From: Liquidambar formosana
Taxonomy: Eukaryota; Streptophyta; Magnoliopsida; Saxifragales; Altingiaceae
Reading direction: 5' to 3'
Length of the DNA stretch: 64,000 nucleotides
NCBI GenBank assembly: GCA_039720395.1
Contig: CM077833.1
Coordinates: forward strand, 2,750,797-2,814,796
The translations under genes were made by a program, and so were the position numbers. Below are positions 55,600-64,000 of the stretch, one piece after another (the stretch's first letter is position 1; the number at the start of each line of letters is the position of its first letter). Under the pieces are notes generated by a model. It was not told the DNA's origin and searched no databases. It was given only the letters and a program-made list of their open reading frames with translations.

Positions 55600-56609
55600 T
55601 TGCCGTTTAAGCAACTTTACCAACTGTATAAGAAAACAATTTTCCATCCGTGCCCTTTTGCCTTCAAAACGTATTCTGAAATGCTGGACGTTTATCTAAG
55701 GGAAGCCTTTGGATGCGTTATTCCCCACGTTTCCAACAGCAATCATGGGGATTACCTCGATTATCACCTTCAACAAAAATGGCGAAGTATCAAATTTGAT
55801 TTGTGGTCTCTTTGGAGATGTTTCAAATTTGAAATCTAGTGTAGGGCTGCCTAAATTGCATTCGGCTGAGTCGTTGGTGCTGTGTTCTTCAAATCACATA
55901 TTCAAATTAGTACAAGGTTAGTTTTTGCCAATTTCTTTCAAAACATTCATTGTTGTTTGAATCACTTTGAATAATTTTGAGCAGTTTTTAACAGCTGATG
56001 TGTTTTCAGCAATTTCTTGACCCTTTTTTTTTTTTTTAATTTTTAATTCGGGGATTTTATGCGAGGTAAGTTGTATATGTTTGTGGGAGATTCAATAGAT
56101 TTTTGTGGGGGATACAAGCAACCGGTTTGTTCAAAGCATGTTGTATATAAACACCCAGTTTTACTGCTTGTAACAAATAAACAAGTGATATTGATTTTGC
56201 ATGTAACTGTTTTGCTAACAAGCAATTAGTGTAACTGTTCGAATTATGTAACTATTATATTGTTTATGCTGCGGATTCTGTAACTGTTCTAATTATGTAA
56301 CTATTATATTGTTTATGTTGCGTATTCTGTAACGTTAGTATTTATGTAACTGTTCTAATTATGTAACTATTATATTGTTTATGCAATTATGCTGCATATT
56401 CTGTAATTTTTTGTGTAACTGTATGTTTACACAACATATTTGGATACTGGACAGTATGGTTTTAATGTGGTAAGATGTGAAATGATGTTGCAGAGATTGC
56501 AAAGAGGAAGCCATATGCAGAAAAAGTTGTAAAGTTGAATGAAGCTTCATCCTCTGCAAAGAAGAGCATCCGCCAAGAGAAGCAATTAGTGTCAGCATCT
56601 GCTGCTCCT
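55600..56609 (+). pseudogene. Unidentified two-exon gene fragment inside the Copia leader
   Basis: An exon ending at about 55918 reads GEVSNLICGLFGDVSNLK, VGLPKLHSAESLVLCSSN and HIFKLVQ, followed by gttagt. After a 570-bp AT-rich intron and acceptor ttgcag, the frame resumes as EIAKRKPYAEKVVKLNEASS and ends SASAAPTK, stop at about 56609. Phase fits across the junction (G|AG). I do not recognise the family. It lies between the Copia primer site and gag, on the same strand, which suggests capture by or insertion into the retroelement. It is incomplete at the 5' side. Confidence 0.4.
56230..56405 (+). repeat. Minisatellite in the intron of the gene fragment
   Basis: Three copies of a ~50-65-bp unit containing aattatgtaactattatatt followed by gtttatg. 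Confidence 0.8.
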
Positions 56610-58164
56610 ACCAAATGATGGCCGGAAAATGTCTGCCGCCAATGAGAGCTATGCAGCAAAAAACACCTTCGCGTCGAATGAATGAACCTCAATCTTCTTG
56701 CAGAAGACCCTTTCTTCTTTAGATTAATTAAGTGGCATAATTTTCGGAATCCGAATTTTGCAGATTTTACGTTGAGGAAATCTCCGGATTATAGGGAAAC
56801 TTGTATTCAAATTTTCAAACGGAATCTCATTTAATTGGGAGGCAGGGGCATTTTGGTCTGGTTGTCTATTATGAGACTTGAGGCTTTATTATTTTATAAG
56901 GTGGGACTTCAACCAATACAAATATGTTAAAATGGACTTGGGGCCAAACGCCCTAATATTTATGGGTTCCCAGCACTTATTTGTTGTCATGTGTGGGGTT
57001 TGTTTGATGCAACAATCTGTTCTAATATATATAGTAGTTGGTGTGTTAGAAGTTCGAAGGTTTTTTGGAGTTTGTTATTAGTGAAGTTGTGACAGTGCTT
57101 GTTGATTAAGGTGTTGTGTGGATATTCGTGGTGATTGTGGGGTTTTTAGAGGACCATAAAGAAGGTACAATACTTGCGGTTGGTTGGTTTATTTGTATTG
57201 ATGGCTGAATCAAGTTCCACGAAATTGAGTTCTGTCCCTTCATCTAATGCTGTTAATATGCAAGTTACCACCATAAAGTTGAATGGTGCAAATTAATTGT
57301 TGTGGGCAAAAGCAATGAAGGTTGCATTGGGTGCGAGGTAGAAGCTAAAGCTTATTTCATCAGGTCCTCCATCTCATGACAATAAGGAGTATGAGGCATG
57401 GCAAGTAAACAACTTTGTGGTAATGTCATGGTTATGGAACAGTATGGAGCCATCAGTGAGCTCTAATGTTATGTTTTGCCCATAGCAAAGGGGATTTGGG
57501 AGGTAGTTCAAGAGATGTATTCCATGGAGAAGAATGTGTCTCGGGTTTATGATGTTTATCAAAACTTGTTTAATCTCAACCAGTCTGGAAAGTGAGTTAG
57601 TGAGTATTATAGCAATTTTTAAGGGTTGTCAGATGAACTAAATCAGTATCATCCTGTGAAAAGTGACGTGGAGGTACTAAAGCGCCAGCATGAAGAATTT
57701 TACGTTTCTAAATTCCTTTCTGGTCTTGATTAGTCTTCAGACAATTAAATCACAAATTTTGGCAAGAGATGGGAGTATTCCTTCATTGATAATGTTTATG
57801 CTTGAGTACAGTATGCTGCAACAGTATCCTCATCATCTGAGACTTCTAATAAGGACAATTCCGCCTTAGTAAGTTCTGGGGCACAGCAGAGTTCTTTTCG
57901 ACGTAGAGGTAATTGTTCTGGTGGTAGTATTCGTGGTCATGGTAACTTTGGAGGTCATAGAGGTTTTGGTGGTCGTGGTTTTGGGAGTTAGAATTTCAAT
58001 TTGGAGAGCTATAGGGGTTGTAGTAGTGACTTTGATAGGGGCCGTGGTAGAGAAAGTGTTTGCAAGTGTACTTTTTGTGGAGGCGAGAATCACATAATGA
58101 AGCGTTGCTATGATCTTCATGGTAAGCCTTGGACCAATTCTTCTAATCCAGTTGTTGTCCCAAG

Positions 58165-59477
58165 TGAACAACCCTAGAGGAGGGTGAATAGGATTTTCGA
58201 CGAAGTATGGAATTCAATGCAATCTTAAAAATCAAATTATTGCAAGTAAGATAAAATCAAAAACAGGCAATAAGATAATCAATAAGAAGATTTATAGTAA
58301 GAGATTGCAAACGATGTTTTAACAAAGTTTAGCCTCTCCACCTACATCCTCGCCTCAAAAGCTCGCTTAAGGATTCTTCAATCCATTATACCAATCTCCT
58401 TGCGGGTGGAGATCAAACCTTTTACAACCTCACAAGTGTTCTTTACCAATACTTGCACAAATGCACTCTTCAAGTGCTACAAATTGGGGTTCTCTCAACC
58501 CTTCAATATAAGATGATTTGAGTTTGTTTTTGTGCTAAGAAAGCCCTCTCAAAAAGTAAATACACAACAATTTCAAGCACACTAAACTATTGATTGAATC
58601 TCAATGAATGCTCACAAGAGAATTAGGGCTTGTAATAAATGATCTTGTTGTGTAATCAATGAATAATCATGAATGAGTTTAAACCCTTGTATATATAGTC
58701 CTTTGGTCATATATGACCGTTTGGGTTCAATAAATGCCGGGAATTAGAGTTAAGTGGGCATTTAATACTCAATAGACCGTTTAAAAAACTAGCCGTTATG
58801 TGTCATCCCGAGGATTTCAACCGGCTGAAAATACTTTCAACCGTTTGAAACTTCCATTTCAACTGTCTGACTAAGGCTACTAAAGATGGTATAAGCTAGA
58901 GTCTTTTGCTTCAGACTTTTAGCCGTCTGTAAAATTTCAGCCGTCTAAAAGAGATTTTCAGCCAGCTCTAACAGCCGTCTAAAATTTCTATGGAGCTAAA
59001 AATAACCTGAGTTTCAGCCTGCTAAAACTGCATTTTCAACCGTCTGAAATCTCTTTCAGCCATCTGAAAATACACTGTAGCAGACTTGTGCTCATTTCAT
59101 TTAGGCAAAAAGTCTTGGGATTAAAATCCCTCAACTTTGATAGCATAATGGATCGTTTAGGCATTAAAATAAATGATAAGCAAGATACTAAGCCCTTTTA
59201 CTTATGTGAGCAAATATTGAGATTAATCTTACATACATCTCCTAAAATTCTCATAACTTGACATGTTTCTATTCTTGATCAATTCTTGAATGTCGGATAG
59301 AGCCATGTGCTGACTTTATGAGGCTCTTAGCTTTGGATGATGTTTATGTCCTTACATTGTTGCAATTTGATCTTCGATGCATGAGTAAGCCTTGATACCT
59401 GTCTTGAATAAATCTTTGACATCATCTTATGTATTGTTATCACCAAAATTATGGGATTGAAACCATTTAGGCCAACA
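58165..59477 (-). mobile_element. Solo LTR, probably Copia-type
   Basis: Gag-region and protease-region text of the host Copia lie on either side. The insert reads tgaacaaccc at its left and ggccaaca at its right, with flanks ccaag (58160-58164) and ccaat (59478-59482) agreeing at four of five bases. On the minus strand it begins TGTTGGCCTAAATGG and has a TATA box at 58690-58697. The left boundary could be off by a few bases. Confidence 0.65.
58815..59072 (-). repeat. About ten TTTCAnCCGTCTGAAA-like motifs in U3
   Basis: Imperfect palindromes recur (for example tttcaaccggctgaaa at 58815, tttcaaccgtttgaaa at 58835, tttcaaccgtctgaaa near 59034) in a 258-bp stretch. On the minus strand they lie about 115-380 bp upstream of the TATA box. 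Confidence 0.75.
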
Positions 59478-61306
59478 CCAATTATGTACCCTTTGGACGA
59501 CAACAACTCAATTCCTTCTCAGAAAGTTAGTGCTTCAATTCCACCAACCGCTACATCCACTAGTGATTCGGTCACTCTCTCAAGGGAGGAGTATAATGCC
59601 TCAATCCAAAATCAACATTAGATGTCTCTTTCTGATACAACAACTTTTTCTCATTCTGCTAACATAGCATGTTTTTCATCATCTCCTTCTACTCCGTAGG
59701 TAATAGACTCTAAAGCCTAAAAGCACATGACTGGTAAGAATATACCTTAAATTGTCAGCGTCCTAATTCCTCAGTGGTTTTGGCGGATGGTAGTTCTTAT
59801 GCCATGATGGGTAGTGGTACAATTCATCCTATTCCTATTTTTAACCTTTCTTCTGTACATTACATCCCCAAGATCCCCTTTAATCTTTTATCTATTAGCA
59901 AACTAACAAAGGCTTGTAATTTTCTCTAACCTTTTTCCCTTCTCATTGTATTTTTCAAGACCTCAACTCGAAGAGAATGATTGGTGGAGGTCGTGAGAAG
60001 GATGGACTTTATTACTTGGATTCTGGTCCCACTAGACAATTTGTCATCATTACAAGTGAGCGTTTCTCCTCATCAATAGCACTGTCGTCTGGGTCTTCCG
60101 TTCCTGTAGTCTATAAAACTTTTGTTTCCTTCATTTCAATCTATCTAGTTTTGAGTGTGAAGCATGTCAATTAGGAAGGCATCATAGGGTTTCTTTTCCA
60201 TTAAGACAAAATAATTGTCGGTGTACACCTTTTGAGTTTAATGCATTCTGACATTTGGGGTCTATAGACACCGAAATTTTGTCCGACAACCTCTAAACAA
60301 AAGCAGCAATCTCATCAATACCGAGATTCAGCCAGACAAACGTCACACATACTCAAAATTCAATTTAACCCACGGAATTCTAGTCAAATCTAAGGACTCC
60401 ATTTTAGCAATCTAGCCTCCAAGCCATCAGTCCAGTCCAGGGGACCACACAAAGGTAGGACCTCTTCAAGCCGTGATCAACCACCTAATGCAGCTTTAGG
60501 CACATCAATTCTATGGATCCAATAATCCAATTGACAAACAAACATCACCACGCTTCATCCAAACCTCTAAGCCAAGTTTAGAGACCTTATCTCTTAAAGC
60601 CAACCACCCGATTGTGGTTCAGTTGATTTAAAAACATCACCACCATACGATTCGAAGTGAAATCCTTCTGATCCACTGTTTGAACCCCTAATTGAAGTTT
60701 AGGGCATCCCATTAAGAAATCCATCAGTCCAATCATCCATCGGTCCACTCCAAAACCCTAATCGAACCCCTACGGCAACTCTGTGTGGCCCGTTTCATGA
60801 TCTTTACCATACGATCTTCCAATAAAGTCTTTTAAATCATCATTAATATTCACATGTCACAATTAGGGCATTCAACTACCAAGATCATCGGTCCAATTGC
60901 AAAATCGTAGATCCCGAAACCCTAATTCAACTACTACAACTACTCTGGGTGACTCGATTCTCAAAATCTCACCTGATCAAATCATTCTACATCATCAATG
61001 AAACTCCTAAGACATGCTTAGGATGTTTCAATCCAAGAATCAACGTTCTGATCACAGACCGGGACTCCAAAACCCTTGTTATCGTCTGGAGACAAACTTT
61101 GGGCGACTTGATTCTTCAAAATCATTCCTCTGGTGGGCAATCCAATTGTTGGATTTCAAATTCAAGACACCAAGATCAATTTAAGACCCTCCGATCAAAG
61201 ATCGGAAGTCATAGACCTTGCCATCAACAAAACCCTAATCAGTGGCCCGATTGGTGCAATACGCACAGCCAGAGCATCTAAATGAGTTTCTAAAAGAACC
61301 ATTTCC

Positions 61307-61413
61307 TTAAGCCACTAGGGCTAGCCTTGTGGTAACGGAGGGTGGGGGAAAAGGGTAGAAATAGGATGGGTTAGGGGTTCGAACCCCTCCCAATGTACCC
61401 AAAAAAAAAAAAA
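61307..61413 (+). mobile_element. Short tRNA-derived SINE
   Basis: A tRNA-like start (ctagccttgtggtaa) is followed by a GA-rich body, the box-B-like ggttcgaacccc and a poly(A) tail (61401-61415). Ten-base flanking repeats aaccatttcc (61297-61306) and aaccattccc (61414-61423) differ at one base. Confidence 0.75.
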
Positions 61414-61799
61414 AACCATTCCCCACACTTAGCCCCATATCAAACTTCAGGAACCTAAGTTTCAATCTACATTTGAAATTAACCCATGAAATTGCTCGAA
61501 TCAAAGATCGGTTGAAAGCGATCGAACGATGGGGGTGTGTACTATGCACCCTACCACACCCAATCATCTCCTAAAGATCAAATAAGGGCACATAACCCTA
61601 GGAAACACAATATTTTAGGGAAATCATTGATGGTTTGACAAAAAATTTGTCCACGCCTACCATGTAGGTGTGGGTATCCCACCCTTTTTTACTTTTACCC
61701 ACAAGTTTCCTCTGCGGGTGAAAATAGCGTGTAGCAAAGTGCAAAACCTGCTCACTCCTACTAGGCGTGAGTTCCCTGTTAGGCAGAATGCCTTTTTGC

Positions 61800-62439
61800 T
61801 AGGGGTGTTAGTGGTTTAGGTTTTGGTTTGGTTTTTTCGTCATTAGGTTTGCTTTTGGTTCTAATTTTAGAAAACCGAATTAAATTGGTTTGGTTTTGGT
61901 TTTCATGTTTAAAACCAAACCAAACCGAAAAATATATAATATATATATAATTTTATATATTATATATCAAACTTTAGTTTGTAAATTTCCTATTCGAATA
62001 AGGGCAAAATAAGTAATAGATTCAAAATAATAGTACTGAACTTACTAGAGTACAAAACCTACTGAATAGTGAGTATTGACTAAGTGACTAGTGATATTGC
62101 CGTGTATTAGATTGGAGATTTGAACTTGGATTGACATATGTCAATATGCTTCCATTTTGATACAATGTTTAATGTTTTTTTTTAGTTGCTACTATAATGC
62201 TCTAATTAAAAATGTTTTTATTTGGAGTTTGGCATATCATTTTTTTCATTTTCAATTATTTGTTGCTACTTGATAGGTTAAAACCGAAACCAAACTGAAC
62301 CAAATCAAAATTTTTTTGTTTGGTTTTTTTATAGTATGGTTTGGTTTTAATTTGGTAAGAACAAAACCGAAGTATAATGGTTTGGTTTGAAATCTACCCT
62401 AAAACCGAACCAAACCAAACCAAACCACTAACACCCCTA
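61800..62439. mobile_element. hAT-type MITE, 640 bp
   Basis: Terminal inverted repeats start TAGGGGTGTTAGTGGTTT and end AAACCACTAACACCCCTA, followed inward by ggtttggtttgg-type text at both ends. Flanks ctttttgc (61792-61799) and cttttgcc (62440-62447) look like a decayed 8-bp duplication. AT-rich interior, no transposase frame. Confidence 0.8.
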
Positions 62440-64000
62440 CTTTTGCCACTGTTTGACCTTCTTGACCTAACAAATGGGGATATTCCCACTTCAAATCTTT
62501 TTCTAAATTCCTTCCACATCCCAAACTTCCAAGAATGCCCTTCTAGATGACCTAAATACCCCTAAAAATTCTCCCAAAAAACCCTAGAAATATGTCCCCA
62601 ATTCCATTTCAACACACATTCTATCCTCCCTACATTCTCCCAACCTCTACTCTCAATCCTCACTTCTAAATTGCTGCCATTATCACCCCAAAACCCCTAC
62701 TCAAATTAGCCTCTGATCACATTAGGATTATACCCTTAATCCACCTCCCTAAAATCCCATTAGCATAGGATAATGCATGTAAACATGCATTAACTCCCAT
62801 CAATCCTAAACCTCAATCCATTTCATCATTCAAACAATACTTGGAGCACAAAAGGAGCACTTGAAGGAGGTTTTTGGAAGCCTAGAGAAAGCATCATCAA
62901 CTCCACTTAAGCAAAGCAAAGGTGATAATCACCTATACTAGGTGAGCTTCTCTTTTAATCCCATTTCGGTTTTTCAATTCCTAGTGTTATAATCTCTATT
63001 TTGCAGCCCTCAATATGTGAAGTGCAACCCTTCTTCCTCTTATCCAAGGATGCATTCATGGCTCTTGACATGTGGCATGGAGAGGGCAAAGCCTAGTACA
63101 AGGGATTTGAGGCTAGAAGACCCGAAACCACCCATTTGCATGCTAACCCTTCCCAATAGGATGCTAGCATCTATTTTTCTTTCTTTTGATTGCATGTGGG
63201 TTTGATTTTTGTGTGATGTGTGAAATGGAAGTTTAAATATGTCAAAAATCAATGTGATATTAAAGCAAAATCAAAGTTGGCAAGGTTAAGATCATGTATG
63301 CATGCATATTGTTTCACTAACCTCTTCTTGTTTCCTTATTGCTAATCATCAACTTAAGCATGATTAATCCCTATGCTATGGAGTTCAAGGACTTAATCAA
63401 AGATTACTTTACTTGGAGAAATACAAGGACAATAATCAAATCATCTAAAACGGCCACTAACTTTCTAACTTGCTAACTACAAACATTTAGAGGTTGAGGT
63501 CCCTTGACCTTCCTCCACTTTGGCTCTATTTAGGGAGTTGTAATCCCTTGACCCACCCCCAAACCATTTGTACTTTACTCATGGTTGTGGTCCCTTGACC
63601 CTCCTTTTATACATTTGCGATTATCAAAAGAAATATACATTGCATACATCAATTCCAAACCTTACCAAGGTTCATAGTGTTTATGCATCTATTGATTATT
63701 TGGTGTGTTTATTCCAAAGTTTCATACAAGATGATGTTGATTTGTTAATATCCATGTTAATTAACTAAAATCAACGGCCTTTGGTAAGCCACCATGCTAT
63801 GGACCCGAACTAAGCACTAAGTGCTCAAATCTGTCCCTAGCATGGCAACCTACTGCCATCCATGGACTAAAAGATCCATGATATTTTCGATATATCCACG
63901 ATATATCCGTGTATCCGTACCCCTCGATACGATATCTAACTGATGTATCTTTTTTTGCAAAATATCTCTACAATATTTTCGATATTATTGATAAAGATAT

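Larger units (their letters stand above)
57201..60262 (+). pseudogene. Copia gag-pol pseudogene, truncated in integrase
   Basis: From ATG 57201 (MAESSSTKLSSV) a gag-like text runs with stops and at least one frameshift: an AKGIWEVVQEMYS-like piece, KFLSGLD, then a Gly/Arg-rich stretch and a zinc knuckle CTFCGGENHIMKRC (about 58074). After a solo LTR (58165-59477), protease-region text continues (VLADGSSYAMMGSGTI, VHYIPKIPFNLLSISKL). Next come a pre-integrase segment (IGGGREKDGLYYLDSG) and an HSDIWG-like start of integrase. Reading ends near 60262 where another LTR starts. Reverse transcriptase and RNase H are absent from the window. Confidence 0.75.
60262..64000 (+). mobile_element. Start of a long LTR, incomplete in window
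   Basis: The text tctatagacaccgaaatttt at 60262 resembles the gypsy LTR start TGTAGACACCGAAATTT with mutations, and it cuts off the Copia integrase. Non-coding C-rich text with aaccctaa-like motifs follows. Nested in it are a SINE (61307-61413) and a MITE (61800-62439). Short repeats of gtcccttgacc type occur at 63491-63605. No end was found before 64000; the last 120 bp (gatatatcc-type text) may be a further element. Confidence 0.45.

Noticed and set aside
57866..58171. Thr-rich 101-codon minus-strand frame
   Set aside because: It is the complement of the Gly/Arg-rich Copia gag segment.

Overview
The window is plant nuclear DNA, most likely from a seed plant with a transposon-rich genome. 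The evidence is plant-type LTR retrotransposons (Athila, Tat/Ogre-like, chromovirus-like, Copia), plant L1-type LINEs, tRNA-derived SINEs, a hAT-type MITE, GT-AG introns, and fragments of plant families (WAT1/nodulin-MtN21 transporter, 11S-globulin-like cupin). Nothing bacterial or viral-free-living is visible. No gene looks fully intact. The only long open frame is the 1013-codon gag-protease frame of a young, internally deleted Athila element. The species cannot be told from the sequence.

Layout. 1-3965: 3' end of a Tat/Ogre-like element, with a hairpin-rich tandem array in its 3' untranslated region followed by its long 3' LTR. 3966-6012: LINE reverse transcriptase pseudogene holding three nested retroposons, each with a target duplication. 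7503-26880: a decayed minus-strand Tat-type element. Its integrase lies at 25850-26860, and between integrase and the 3' LTR it carries a plus-strand (antisense) extra gene with a plant-mobile-domain-like region, a long Ala/Lys/Glu coiled coil and its own TATA box. That gene is split by an Athila element (11367-18700, duplication ctgat) and by a solo LTR (19239-21763). A third insertion, a solo chromovirus-like LTR (23099-25668), sits behind it. 27351-28170: truncated LTR.

28171-43182: six tandem 2.0-2.6 kb units, each with a G-box-rich promoter, TATA box, short first exon and the last two exons of a WAT1-type transporter on the minus strand, plus a seventh orphan promoter. Most units also carry an inverted fragment of their own penultimate exon. 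43740-46713: solo LTR with duplication ggtac. 46750-54828: AT-rich DNA with a SINE, a LINE RNase H tail fused to a cupin pseudogene (50580-51704), and a dispersed WAT1 fragment (52587-52904) related to the array.

54829-60262: decayed Copia element (short LTR, initiator-Met-type primer site, gag, protease, start of integrase), interrupted by an unidentified two-exon gene fragment and a solo Copia-type LTR. 60262-64000: start of another long LTR carrying a SINE and a 640-bp hAT-type MITE.

Functionally the region is a stack of insertions. Target duplications allow several layers to be peeled off in order. The most unusual parts are the GAA-loop hairpin array, the antisense gene with its own promoter inside a retroelement, the in-frame Athila gag-protease/integrase-tail fusion, and the self-complementary WAT1 gene array. 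All calls come from reading the sequence by eye; no database or alignment was run.
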